From an uncultured Anaerolineae bacterium (GTDB lineage: Bacteria; Chloroflexota; Anaerolineae; Promineifilales; Promineifilaceae): DNA of 64,000 nucleotides. A model generated the notes under the pieces. It did not search any database. It was not told where the DNA came from and saw nothing but the letters and a program-made list of their open reading frames with translations. The position numbers were made by a program, and so were the translations under genes. Positions within the stretch are counted from its first letter, which is position 1. Every line of letters begins with the position of its first letter. Shown here one piece after another: positions 1 through 8,462 of the stretch. The DNA is taken from NCBI GenBank assembly GCA_905479495.1, contig CAJQMR010000009.1, forward strand, positions 186,001 through 250,000. Reading direction: 5' to 3'.

Positions 1-647
1 ATTTGCATCGCGACCAAGTCTTCTATCCAGGCGTCTTGCCAATTTTGGCGGAGATGTTCGCGCAATGTTGCTAAATCGGTGGTGTAGGTGGCAAAGGTAA
101 TGAGCTGCCGCTGCGCCGGGTGGAACCAGCCGCGCTGCACTGCCTCGCGTAACGCGTCTTCTGCCTGCGCGTAGCTGATGTAATCGCTCTCCTCTTGAAT
201 CCAGCCCACAAGGTGGCGCTCATTTTCCAGGCGGACGTAGATGGGGGATGGCTCACCGTTGGGGTGGATGTCGAGCAGACGGCCGTTTCCCACTTCCAAC
301 ACTCCCTGAATTTGTTTTAGAGCATGAACCATGCTCTCGGGGGCCATTCATCACAAGGACCAGCTGAGCAGCACCATGTCAAATTTTTTGCCGGGGGGCA
401 AATCTTCCAGGGCAAGCGGGTGGTAGCTGATCTTGTGGGCCAGTTCTGGGGGCAGGTTGGCTTTGGCTACTGCTATGCGATCCCCGTTGGGGTCGATGGC
501 GGTAATGTGGGCGGCGTGGGGGGCAAGGTGGGTGGTGATACGGCCGTTGCCGCAGCCCACTTCCAACACCCGCTGCCCAGTTAAATCCCCTGCCAACGCG
601 AGCAGTGCTTCAAATTCTCTCTCTTCTGGATCAATTCGTATAGACAT
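1..647 (-). CDS. Class I SAM-dependent methyltransferase, two in-frame TGA codons, 3' end outside window
   Basis: The first 98 codons encode a Rossmann methyltransferase start: motif I VLEVGCGNGR at about residue 29, an acidic AIDPNGD after beta 2, and a post-motif FDMVLLSWSL. Two consecutive TGA codons follow (348-353). The same frame then continues open for about 115 codons to the window edge with sequence expected of the rest of the domain (MAPESMVHALKQI, then LLDIHPNGE). Either this is a nonsense-inactivated gene, a split pair with reinitiation at the ATG directly after the stops (345-347), or a UGA-recoded protein. A perfect hairpin lies 18 nt after the second TGA. Substrate is unknown. 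The methyltransferase call is firm; whether it makes a full product is not. Confidence 0.6.
319..337 (-). other. SECIS-like stem-loop downstream of tandem TGA
   Basis: In the methyltransferase mRNA, AGAGCATG pairs perfectly with CATGCTCT around a GTT loop (or a GGTTC loop if the closing G-C is opened). The loop starts 18 nt after the second TGA and 21 nt after the first. Bacterial SECIS elements are stem-loops just downstream of UGA with a G near the start of the apical loop, so geometry fits. No selA, selB, selC or selD is visible in the window, so function is speculative. Confidence 0.3.
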
Positions 648-687
648 TGTTCTTTGCTGTCACCTATTGGTTTTACAAGAAACCTTT

Positions 688-811
688 ACCTGTCATGCTG
701 AGGTCCCCCGAAGCATCCCTCAAACGGTAGCCTGACCAAAACTTCATCTCGCGGATATTGGTTTTTTCGGGCGCAGGTTAGAGGGATTTTTCGCTGCGCT
801 CAAAATGACAA
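688..811. repeat. Imperfect inverted repeat between genes (REP-like)
   Basis: A left arm reading TGTCATGCTGAG...GAAGCATCCCT and a right arm reading AGGGATTTTTCGCTGCGC...AATGACA are imperfect reverse complements. The pair fills the gap between the GH31 gene and the methyltransferase. TGTCATTCTGAGCG-type repeats are dispersed in many bacterial genomes. It could fold into a long hairpin in transcripts of either direction. Confidence 0.5.
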
Positions 812-3265
812 TTAGGGGTGTTTATTGCCCCACTGGATTGTTTGCCCTCCAGCAAAGTCGGGCAGTTGGTGGCTGCCTGTTTGCTGCAAGGTTTCCAGCA
901 GCGCCTGCATCTGGCTGGCGCTGAGTTGATCTTCCCAAGTTTCCAGCAGTGAAGGATTGCCTGGCAAGTTGTCCATATTGTAGGCGATGGCGGCTTTGAT
1001 TAACGTCTCCAGATGAAAGGCGCGCAGCATATCGTCGATGGTTTCCCGCAGTCGGTTGCGTGGCGCGAGCAGCCGTGTGCCGCTGGCGGTGAGGCGGAAC
1101 TCGCTGCTGGCGGGCACGGTGATTGATGCAGTTTGCCAGCTTTCAGTAGATTCGTCATAGGTGGTTTTTAGTGTAATCGATTGGCCATCGAGCCAGGCGG
1201 TGAGCGTGGCGTTGGGGCTAATGCCGCGCAGGTGGATGCGGTAGCTGCGCTTGGCAGGGATGTGGTTGACGTCGCCGCTGGCTGGATGAATTGTGATGCT
1301 CATGACGTTATCTAACCAGTCCTGCTGGAACCTGGTGAGTACGTAGCTGCCATTTTTATAAGCTAGCGATTCGCCATCGTCTTCGTAAAGCGTAAATTCC
1401 CCATCTGCCCCGGCAAAGCAGTGCAGATCGATTCGTTCGGGGTTGTCGATGCCGCCCCAGCCGACTTTTGGCCCCAGCGGGACAATCGCCCCGGCTTTGG
1501 CAAAGAGGGGGATGTCGTGGAGACGGCCGTACTGCACCAGCCATCTATCACCTTGAAACTGCTCTCCGGTAAAAAAGTGATGCCACGTCCCCGGCGGCAG
1601 CCAGACCACCTGGCGGCTGAGCTGCGTGCCGGGGTCGGCAGGGGTGGTGTAGGGGGCAGCGATGAGCTCGGGGCCGAAGGTGTACTGCTGCGGGCAGAGG
1701 TACGCTTCGTCGCGCGTGGGAAAGTCGTGATACATGGGGCGAATCATTGCCTGGTGCTGGGTGGCGTTGCGCCAGGACAGCGTGTACAGGTAAGGGATAA
1801 GCGCGTGGCGCAGCTGCATGGCGTCACGGGTGATGGCAAACGTTTCAGCATTGTAGCCCCAGGGACGGCGTTCGTGAAAAGGGTTATTGGTGCTGTGCAG
1901 GCGAAAGATAGGACTAAAGACGCCAAACTGCACCCAGCGTGTGTACAGTTCGGCTTCCTCCACGCCAAACATGTGGCCGCCAATGTCATGGCTCCACCAA
2001 CTGTAGCCAACGTTGGCGGCAGTGGCCGTAAAAAATGGCTGGAAGTTGAGGCTGTCCCAATCGACAAACGTATCGCCGGAGAAGCCAATCGGGTAGCGGT
2101 GATTGCCCAGCCCGCCCCAACGCGAGAAGATGAACGGCCGTTTCTCACCCGTGCGTCCCAAATCATAAAAGTGTAGATGATTGAGCCACCAGAGCGGGTC
2201 TAGCCCTGGCATGTTGCTAAGTTCGCCCTGCTGCCAATCCATCCACCAGAAATCAACGCCATTCGCCTCTTGCGGATGATGCAGAAGTTCAAAGTAGGCG
2301 TTGGCAAATTCTGGATTAGCGATGTTAAACGGTATTGTCTTTGACGATTTAGCCGTTTCCCCATCAACCTCTTGCCCCAAACGCGCAGCCATCGCTTCAT
2401 ATTGTTCCTCGTGCGGGCCAACCCCATCGGCAGGGTGCAGGTTGAGCGCAGTTTTAAGACCTTGTTCGTGCAGCCAGGCCAGGAACTGGTCTGGTTCGGG
2501 GAATAGCGCACGGTTCCAGGTGTAGCCCGTCCAACCCGCCAGGTGCCAATCAATGTCGATGATGCAAACGGAGAGCGGCACGTCATGGGCGCGAAAATCC
2601 TGCATGAGCTGGGTGAGTTCCGCCTGAGTGTATGCCCAGTAGCGGCTCCACCAGTTGCCCAGTGCCCAGCGGGGCAGCAGCGGCACGGGACCGGTGAGGG
2701 CAAAATAGTCGCGCAGGCAGGTGGTGTAATCGTGGCCGTAGCCAAAAAAATAGAGGTCGAGCGCATCTTTAGACTGGCGCGGTTCCAGCCAGCCCTCTTC
2801 GTTGAAAACAAGCGTGTCTGAATCATCCACCACGGCCCAGCCGCTGCGAGAAAGCAGCCCTGGTTCCAGCGGGGTGCTGCCGCTGACCTGGTCCAGCGTG
2901 CGGTAGGTGCCGCGCAGGTTATCGGGGTTCTTGTCACCAAAGTGCCAGGCAGTGCCGCTGGTTTTGAGGGTGATTTGCAGACTATCTGGTGCAAACGGCC
3001 GTTCGGTCAGGTAGATGAGTAGCAAATGTTCGGTTTCGATGTAGAGACGGCCGTTCTCCACCAACTGCTCAAACTCTGGCACGGGCTGGTTACGGTACCA
3101 GAATGGCTGGCTGGGGTTGTCTTGGAAACGGCCGTTTTTATCATACTCCAGCCGAATCAGGCGAGAAGTAAGAACGGTGAACCGGGCTGCCCCAGCAACA
3201 ATGGTTGCCTTTGGGTCAGCCACCGGCTGGAAATCGAGTTGAAATTGGGAAGGAATCTGTGTCAT
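812..3265 (-). CDS. Glycoside hydrolase family 31 (alpha-glucosidase/alpha-xylosidase type)
   Basis: An 817-residue GH31 enzyme, expected to cleave terminal alpha-glycosidic bonds by a retaining mechanism. The N-terminal galactose-mutarotase-like beta-sandwich is followed by the TIM barrel. The nucleophile is the Asp of FWWMDWQQGE near residue 342, and the acid/base is the Asp of FSGDTFVDWDS near residue 397. WWSHDIGGH and the RLHSTN segment are also family hallmarks. A DUF5110-like beta domain (LYEDDGESLAYKNG) follows, then about 100 C-terminal residues I cannot assign. There is no signal peptide, so it is probably cytoplasmic. AAGGAGC lies just before the ATG. It stands alone on its strand. 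The substrate (glucose, xylose or sulfoquinovose linkages) cannot be read from sequence. Confidence 0.93.
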   Translation of the reverse strand: MTQIPSQFQLDFQPVADPKATIVAGAARFTVLTSRLIRLEYDKNGRFQDNPSQPFWYRNQPVPEFEQLVENGRLYIETEHLLLIYLTERPFAPDSLQITLKTSGTAWHFGDKNPDNLRGTYRTLDQVSGSTPLEPGLLSRSGWAVVDDSDTLVFNEEGWLEPRQSKDALDLYFFGYGHDYTTCLRDYFALTGPVPLLPRWALGNWWSRYWAYTQAELTQLMQDFRAHDVPLSVCIIDIDWHLAGWTGYTWNRALFPEPDQFLAWLHEQGLKTALNLHPADGVGPHEEQYEAMAARLGQEVDGETAKSSKTIPFNIANPEFANAYFELLHHPQEANGVDFWWMDWQQGELSNMPGLDPLWWLNHLHFYDLGRTGEKRPFIFSRWGGLGNHRYPIGFSGDTFVDWDSLNFQPFFTATAANVGYSWWSHDIGGHMFGVEEAELYTRWVQFGVFSPIFRLHSTNNPFHERRPWGYNAETFAITRDAMQLRHALIPYLYTLSWRNATQHQAMIRPMYHDFPTRDEAYLCPQQYTFGPELIAAPYTTPADPGTQLSRQVVWLPPGTWHHFFTGEQFQGDRWLVQYGRLHDIPLFAKAGAIVPLGPKVGWGGIDNPERIDLHCFAGADGEFTLYEDDGESLAYKNGSYVLTRFQQDWLDNVMSITIHPASGDVNHIPAKRSYRIHLRGISPNATLTAWLDGQSITLKTTYDESTESWQTASITVPASSEFRLTASGTRLLAPRNRLRETIDDMLRAFHLETLIKAAIAYNMDNLPGNPSLLETWEDQLSASQMQALLETLQQTGSHQLPDFAGGQTIQWGNKHP

Positions 3266-3375
3266 CCGCTGCTCCTTGTGTAAAGTTGTCGGTATTGTAG
3301 CGGATTTAAATGTGGATAGTGAATTGGGAATAACGAATAGTTAACGGAAACGGCCGTGTCTGCTAAGATTTTCCC

Positions 3376-4125
3376 ATGAAAATTTCAGCAAAAAATGGTC
3401 TGATTGCAGCGTTTCTACTGCTTGGTTGGGTGATTGGGTTGATGGTGGACAGCACGGCCGTTTCCGCCGGTACTGATCAATTTGTCTACCTGCCCCTCGT
3501 TATTCGCCAGACGAATGAGCCGGTGCCGTTTGGTGCGGTGCATACGGGCGAGGGCACTTATTATGGGGCTACCGGGGCCGGTAATTGCGGTTTTGATCCC
3601 TCGCCGCAAAATTTGATGGTAGCGGCGCTAAATCACGTTGATTATGCAGGTTCGGCGCTGTGCGGGGCGTTTATCCAGGTGAGCGGACCCCAGGGCAGCG
3701 TCATTGTGCGTATCGTGGACCAATGCCCTGGCTGCCCGGAGGGGGATGTGGATTTAAGCCAGGAGGCGTTCGCCCAGATTGCCCAACTGTCTGCCGGGCG
3801 GGTGCCGATTAGCTGGCAGTTGGTGAGCATGCCTCTGGCCGGTCCGATTGTGTATCACTTCAAGGATGGCAGTAATCAGTGGTGGACGGCCGTACAAATT
3901 CGCAACCATCGTAATCCCATCTTGAAGCTGGAATACCTCAACGGCAGCAGCTACCAGGAAGTGCCGCGACTTTCCTACAACTACTTTGTACAGGCCAGTG
4001 GCATGGGACCCGGACCGTACACCTTCCGCGTGACCGACATTTTGGGTAACGTGTTGGTAGATAGCAATATCCCCCTCACCCCTGATGGCGATGTCAGCGG
4101 CAGTAGCCAATTTCCTGCCCCTTGA
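3376..4125 (+). CDS. Secreted expansin-like protein (DPBB plus CBM63-like domain)
   Basis: A 249-residue exported protein. A signal peptide covers about residues 1-31, followed by the FVYLPLVIR segment common in exported Chloroflexota proteins. Residues 56-135 form a double-psi beta-barrel with paired cysteines (CGFDP, ALCGAF, DQCPGCPEG) and the DVDLS acidic motif, as in bacterial EXLX1 expansins and barwin-like folds. Residues 150-245 resemble the C-terminal carbohydrate-binding domain, with aromatic WWTAVQIRNH. Expansins loosen cellulose or peptidoglycan without hydrolysis. The gene is divergent from the GH31 glycosidase, so a joint role in polysaccharide use is possible but inferred. Confidence 0.85.
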   Translation: MKISAKNGLIAAFLLLGWVIGLMVDSTAVSAGTDQFVYLPLVIRQTNEPVPFGAVHTGEGTYYGATGAGNCGFDPSPQNLMVAALNHVDYAGSALCGAFIQVSGPQGSVIVRIVDQCPGCPEGDVDLSQEAFAQIAQLSAGRVPISWQLVSMPLAGPIVYHFKDGSNQWWTAVQIRNHRNPILKLEYLNGSSYQEVPRLSYNYFVQASGMGPGPYTFRVTDILGNVLVDSNIPLTPDGDVSGSSQFPAP

Positions 4126-4127
4126 TT

Positions 4128-4203
4128 CCGCGGATTGACGCAGAATGCGGGCGCAGATTTTTTCTGGTTTCTCTGCGTCTCCGCGCCTCTGCGTTGGCTT
4201 TTT
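4128..4203. repeat. Dispersed CTCTGCG-type intergenic repeat
   Basis: Short purine- and pyrimidine-rich arms (GGATTGACGCAGA and TCTGCGTCTCCGCGCCTCTGCG) ending in a T-run fill this convergent junction. Related sequence recurs at about 28,205, 29,442, 50,680 and 54,245. It may serve both flanking genes as a terminator. Confidence 0.45.
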
Positions 4204-5082
4204 TTATGCCTTAATTCGCTCGTTCTGTTTCATGAGCCAGATGTAGCCATCTTCCAGACTGGGCTCGACGGGCTGGGCGTTGGCGTAGCCGTTCGGCTCG
4301 CCCAGGACGCGAAACTGCACCCCTTTTTCTAGCTGTAGGGTGGAGACGAGGGTAAGTTGGTGATTCGGCCGTTCGCCATCAGTAGTGATCAGCCAGGTTT
4401 TGCCGCGGGCCTGGGCGATCAGATCGTGCGGACTGCCATGAAAGGTTACCTGCCCCTGGTTAATCACGGCCACCTTGTTGCAGCTTTGGCTGATGTCGCC
4501 CACGATGTGTGTGGAGAGGATGACGGTGCAATCCTGGGCCATGTCGGCCAGCAAATTGCGCAAACGCACGCGTTCCTCCGGGTCTAGCCCCACAGTTGGT
4601 TCGTCCACAATCAGCAGCCGGGGATGGCCAATGAGGGCCTGAGCAATGCCCAAGCGGCGCTTCATGCCGCCGGAATAGGTTTTGATGCGGCGATTGGCGG
4701 CGTCCTGAATGCGTATCGTTTCCAGCAGTTTGTCAGTTTGCGATTTTCTTTCCTGCTTGCTGCTAATCCCTTTCAAGATAGCTACGTAATCTAAAAACTC
4801 GGCCCCGGTCAGATCGGGATACAGTCCCAGCTCTTGCGGTAAATAACCTAGCTGGCTTTTCACCAGCCGTTTGCCTGATCCCGTTGTAATGTCCTGGCCA
4901 AAAATGTGCACGGTGCCAGCTGTGGGGCGAATCAGCCCGGCAAGGATGCGCATGAGGGTGGTTTTTCCGGCACCGTTTGGCCCCAGCAGGCCAAACATGC
5001 CAACCCCAATTTCCAGGCTGAGATCGCGCAAGGCGTAGATTGATTTGCTGTATCGTTTGCTAACGTTGTTGATGGTAATCAT
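4204..5082 (-). CDS. ABC transporter ATP-binding protein
   Basis: A 292-residue ATPase of the ABC-2 exporter type. Walker A is GPNGAGKTT near residue 35, the signature is YSGGMKRRLGIAQAL, Walker B is LLIVDEPTVGLD, and the switch His is in STHIVGD. The C-terminal 70 residues are a variable extension of the kind found in drug or lipid exporters. It begins 4 nt after the permease gene stops, with AAAGAGGAT as ribosome site, and is the last gene of the sigma-factor operon. The cargo is unknown. A role with the upstream permease in membrane stress or detoxification is inferred from the operon. Confidence 0.92.
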   Translation of the reverse strand: MITINNVSKRYSKSIYALRDLSLEIGVGMFGLLGPNGAGKTTLMRILAGLIRPTAGTVHIFGQDITTGSGKRLVKSQLGYLPQELGLYPDLTGAEFLDYVAILKGISSKQERKSQTDKLLETIRIQDAANRRIKTYSGGMKRRLGIAQALIGHPRLLIVDEPTVGLDPEERVRLRNLLADMAQDCTVILSTHIVGDISQSCNKVAVINQGQVTFHGSPHDLIAQARGKTWLITTDGERPNHQLTLVSTLQLEKGVQFRVLGEPNGYANAQPVEPSLEDGYIWLMKQNERIKA

Positions 5083-5086
5083 GCTG

Positions 5087-5950
5087 TTATCCTCTTTCTG
5101 TTTTCACGCGCCAGGCCCAGGCGGAAACGGCCGTAACCCCAAACACTGCCACCATAAACCACCCGCGATGGATGGGGGTGAGCAAAAATTCGGTAAAAAA
5201 ATCTGGCGCTGCAAAAATATGCCCGCAGCTTTCCGGTTGAATCCGGCACGCTTCTGCCTGTAAAGCCGCTATATTTTTTATGAAGAAATCGGTGTAAACG
5301 TCGGCCATGAACTGTAGAACGCCGGGCATTAAGTAGATATAGCCCACAATGGCCAGGCCCATCCCTACAAAAACCGCCCAGCGGCGCGACTGCAGCCACG
5401 ACGTGACCAGGGCCGAAAGTCCTGAAATATAGAGCGAGATGAGCATTAAGGAGCCAAGCCACAAACGGGTAAAGGCGGTCAGGTCAAAAGGGCCGATTAA
5501 TACATAATGGGCAATGCCGGAGAGAATGGCGATGGCCAGCACGCCGCTGAAGACGGCCGCCCATAAGCCTAAAATTTTGCCTGCTAAATAGTGCGCTGGG
5601 CCAAGCGGCAATGTATCGAACCACTCCATGACGCCCAGCTGGCGATCAATCGGCATAATTTCTGCGGCCAGTATCGACAGGGTAAAGATGGCAAATATGC
5701 TGGAAATACCACCGCTGGCGATGAGAATATTGAGCGTGATCCCCACTTTGCGCACCAGCGCTGAGCCTTCTAATAATTCAGCTCCAGGCTGGAAGAAGTC
5801 TGGCCCGGTAAAAAGCGTCGTGCCCCAAACGACGGCCACCAGCCAGATAATCATCATCATGGGCAGCCCTTTGCGCCGCCAGTTGCGGATGAATTCGTAG
5901 CGGACCATGCCGCTGAGTTGCAGAAATGTTTGTGAGAGTTGATTGTTCAT
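5087..5950 (-). CDS. ABC-2 type permease
   Basis: A 287-residue membrane protein with about six hydrophobic segments: near residues 30-50, 75-110, 130-150, 160-180, 190-215 and 260-280. The YEFIRNWRRKGL cytoplasmic start and GVMEWFDTLPLGPAHYLAGK loop are typical of ABC-2 permeases that pair with the ATPase encoded directly downstream. A long extracytoplasmic stretch lies between the last two helices. A hairpin repeat separates it from the upstream hydrolase gene, so expression may step down at that point. Confidence 0.85.
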   Translation of the reverse strand: MNNQLSQTFLQLSGMVRYEFIRNWRRKGLPMMMIIWLVAVVWGTTLFTGPDFFQPGAELLEGSALVRKVGITLNILIASGGISSIFAIFTLSILAAEIMPIDRQLGVMEWFDTLPLGPAHYLAGKILGLWAAVFSGVLAIAILSGIAHYVLIGPFDLTAFTRLWLGSLMLISLYISGLSALVTSWLQSRRWAVFVGMGLAIVGYIYLMPGVLQFMADVYTDFFIKNIAALQAEACRIQPESCGHIFAAPDFFTEFLLTPIHRGWFMVAVFGVTAVSAWAWRVKTERG

Positions 5951-5965
5951 AGTAAGCAGTGTCGT

Positions 5966-6026
5966 AAATTTCCCCGGAAACTTCTATACGAGTAAACGAT
6001 CAGGCAAGCAGTTTCCGGGGAAATGG
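5966..6026. repeat. Hairpin repeat family A, copy 1 (TTTCCCCGGAAAC)
   Basis: ATTTCCCCGGAAAC at 5968-5981 is the exact reverse complement of GTTTCCGGGGAAAT at 6011-6024, with a 29-nt loop. A second copy with a different loop sits at 62,778-62,837. Each arm is itself nearly palindromic. It lies between two genes of the operon and could be a transcript-processing or attenuation hairpin. Confidence 0.7.
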
Positions 6027-6033
6027 TATTTGG

Positions 6034-7644
6034 CTATTTTTCTAATAGAGCCTCTTCAAAAAAGCGAACCAGTTTTTGGGCGTAGGCTGCCGGATCGATG
6101 CTGAATCCGGTGCCGTGTGTGGCCTCGGGAATGGTCCAGATTGACTTTGGTTCGGCGGCGTGGTTGTAAAAATGGTGCACAATTTGCTGTTCAACTCCAT
6201 CGGCTGGCCCGGTGGCGATGAGCAGCAGGGGGCGGGGAGAAATGTGGTCTATTTGGTCGATTACGGCCGTTTCCTGTTCTAACCCCATGCGCCAGGCCAG
6301 CCCTTGAAAGGTGATTTGGCTGCCTAACTGGACGATCTGCTCACGGCCGTTTTGTGGTGGCGGCAAATCATCTGCGTTGGCAAAGCCTGGGCCATCGACC
6401 ATCACAGCTTGCAGATTGTTAAGTTGGGCAGTGGCGCGCAAAGCAATCTGCCCGCCCATCGAGAAGCCAAATATGCCGATGCGCTCTGGTTCAACATCAG
6501 CACGGGATTGTAGATAGGCAATGGCAGCCTCCACATCGGCCACATCGGCCCAACCAAAGGTGCGCTGGTCGCCACCGCTTTCACTGTGGCCGCGCAAATC
6601 GTAGAGCAGCACGCCGAAGCCTGCTTTGGCCAGGGCTTGCGCCTGGGGCAGCATCATGGCCCGATGGCCGCCGTAGCCGTGCAGCAAAATGACGGCGGCT
6701 CCGTTGCTAGAAGGAACGTACCATCCGGCTAGGGTAATGCCATCAGCCGCCGTTAGCTGGACAGATTCGTAGGCCATGTCCAGGTCCGACGGCGTGAGGC
6801 AGCAAACGGGTGCTTCTGAGCGTTGAATCTGTTCGTCAATCCACAACCCAACCGAAACGAGATAGACGAGTACGGCCGTTCCCAGCAAATAAGCAGGCGC
6901 TCGTTTGGCCCAATAGGTGAAGGGCTGCTTGCTGCGCCAGCCCAGCACTCGTTCTTGATCGCGCAGCAGCCAGAGGCCGAATGTGGTAAAAAACAGGCCA
7001 AACAGGGTGAGTGACACTCGGTTTTGCGCATAGTTAGCAGGTGAAACCGCTTCTGGCTGCAAAAAAGCATGGACCCATTGTAAAAAGGGCCAGCGCAGCA
7101 TGGCCGCATTGCCGCCAAAAAAGAGACCGCCCCATAGCAGAATGGCGATCAAGGCCCCCTGCGTTCCCTGGCGCGTGAGCTGAACCACAAGAAAAATGGT
7201 GCCGCCAAAAAACAGGGTCGGCGGCAGCCAGCGAATCAGGCCAGGGTCAATCGCCCCAATATCAAACAGGCTCACGCCCAAGAAGGTGGCAATCAACCCT
7301 ATGCTGGCTTGGGCTAAAAACGCTGTCAACAAACGCTCCAGGCCGATGAGGGGTAACGGCCGTTTGTAACTGGAAAGTAATTCGAGCGTAGGTTCCCCAT
7401 CGGGGGGCAGGGCAAAGGCGGCTTGCAGGGCAAAACTAAGCGGCAGGATGGCCTCGATAATGCGCAGGGGGTGCCAGGTGACGGCCGTTTTCCCCAACCA
7501 ACTCAGCACAAACCCGCTGCCAATCACCACAGCTGATACCAGGGGCAGCCAGATGCCGGTGCGGCGCAGGCTGACGCGCCAATCAATGGGCCACACGTTG
7601 GCCAGGGCATTTTGGTTGTGGAACGGTTGCAAAAGGTTACTCAT
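6034..7644 (-). CDS. Multi-pass membrane protein fused to alpha/beta hydrolase
   Basis: A 536-residue fusion. About eight hydrophobic segments fill residues 20-290 and resemble the transporter-like part of its operon neighbours. From about residue 300 a serine hydrolase follows: nucleophile Ser in GFSMGG near 395, oxyanion region LLHGYGGH, LYDLRGHSESGG, an acid in GPADGVEQ and His in EATHGTGF near 509. I chose the ATG at 7644 rather than upstream in-frame codons because it sits in ATGAGTAA, overlapping the stop of the previous gene, which implies translational coupling. The hydrolase may face the cytoplasm or outside. Substrate unknown. Confidence 0.85.
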   Translation of the reverse strand: MSNLLQPFHNQNALANVWPIDWRVSLRRTGIWLPLVSAVVIGSGFVLSWLGKTAVTWHPLRIIEAILPLSFALQAAFALPPDGEPTLELLSSYKRPLPLIGLERLLTAFLAQASIGLIATFLGVSLFDIGAIDPGLIRWLPPTLFFGGTIFLVVQLTRQGTQGALIAILLWGGLFFGGNAAMLRWPFLQWVHAFLQPEAVSPANYAQNRVSLTLFGLFFTTFGLWLLRDQERVLGWRSKQPFTYWAKRAPAYLLGTAVLVYLVSVGLWIDEQIQRSEAPVCCLTPSDLDMAYESVQLTAADGITLAGWYVPSSNGAAVILLHGYGGHRAMMLPQAQALAKAGFGVLLYDLRGHSESGGDQRTFGWADVADVEAAIAYLQSRADVEPERIGIFGFSMGGQIALRATAQLNNLQAVMVDGPGFANADDLPPPQNGREQIVQLGSQITFQGLAWRMGLEQETAVIDQIDHISPRPLLLIATGPADGVEQQIVHHFYNHAAEPKSIWTIPEATHGTGFSIDPAAYAQKLVRFFEEALLEK

Positions 7645-8458
7645 GGTTAATGACCCATTCTTCGCGACCGGCCAGCCAAACGGCCGTACCACCCAGCAAT
7701 ACCGTACCCAGCCACAGCCACGGCTGCCACTGCGCCTGCAGCAAGTTAGGAATAACCGCTGGCAAATGAAAGAGCCAATCAAACTGGCGCATCGTTTGCA
7801 CGCCCCACAAAATGAGGCTGAGCATCACGCCCAGGAGGGGTTCAAACGAGACCAGGCTAAAGAAAAGAGCAAACGCCGATAAAAAGGCCATTGGGGCCAG
7901 CCAGGTGTTGACCAGCGGCACCAGGGAAATCTCGCTGCGCAGGGTGGCCAGAATGACACTGCCCATTAACCCCAGCAGCAAATCGATGCCAAACAGCAGT
8001 GTCATACGGCTAAAAAGGATGAGTCTGGGCGGAACGGCCGTTGCCATTTCAATCTCTAGCGTAGGGTCAACACCTGGCCCGTACAGGAAGGTGATGCCCA
8101 CGGCGGCCACAATCGGGGCCACCAGCACAAACGGCAGCGCCTGCAAATCAACCGCCAGAGTGACCAACACCCCCAACGCCATGACAAACGCCGATCCCTG
8201 CCAGATTTCCGCCTGAACGACGCGCATTTGGGCACGCAGCAGCCAATAGAGCCACTGCAAGCGTGCTTGCCACGATCTTGCAGTGGGTTGCGGCACAAAG
8301 TTTGCTTGCAGTCTCTTTTGCAATTGTGCCTGACTTTGTATTGATGGCTTTGGCACTGGGGCGGCCCGCAGCTCGGTGATCAATGGCAGCAGTTCTTCAA
8401 CCCCTTCCTCCGTCCCCAAATCTTCAATTAACTTTTGTCGCAAGCTGTCGTCACGCAT
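7637..8458 (-). CDS. Membrane protein next to ECF sigma factor (possible anti-sigma)
   Basis: A 273-residue protein with a soluble N-terminus of about 75 residues (MRDDSLRQKLIEDLGTEEG) and six hydrophobic segments from about residue 88 on. It begins 4 nt after the sigma-factor stop. That position and layout match anti-sigma factors that hold an ECF sigma at the membrane, but I see no HxxxCxxC zinc anti-sigma motif, so this is inferred from context only. The C-terminal helices resemble the membrane part of the next gene. Confidence 0.7.
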   Translation of the reverse strand: MRDDSLRQKLIEDLGTEEGVEELLPLITELRAAPVPKPSIQSQAQLQKRLQANFVPQPTARSWQARLQWLYWLLRAQMRVVQAEIWQGSAFVMALGVLVTLAVDLQALPFVLVAPIVAAVGITFLYGPGVDPTLEIEMATAVPPRLILFSRMTLLFGIDLLLGLMGSVILATLRSEISLVPLVNTWLAPMAFLSAFALFFSLVSFEPLLGVMLSLILWGVQTMRQFDWLFHLPAVIPNLLQAQWQPWLWLGTVLLGGTAVWLAGREEWVINHE

Positions 8459-8462
8459 CTTC

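Noticed and set aside
71..256. Short minus-strand ORF of 61 codons
   Set aside because: It lies in another frame of the interrupted methyltransferase and has no ribosome site or recognisable product.
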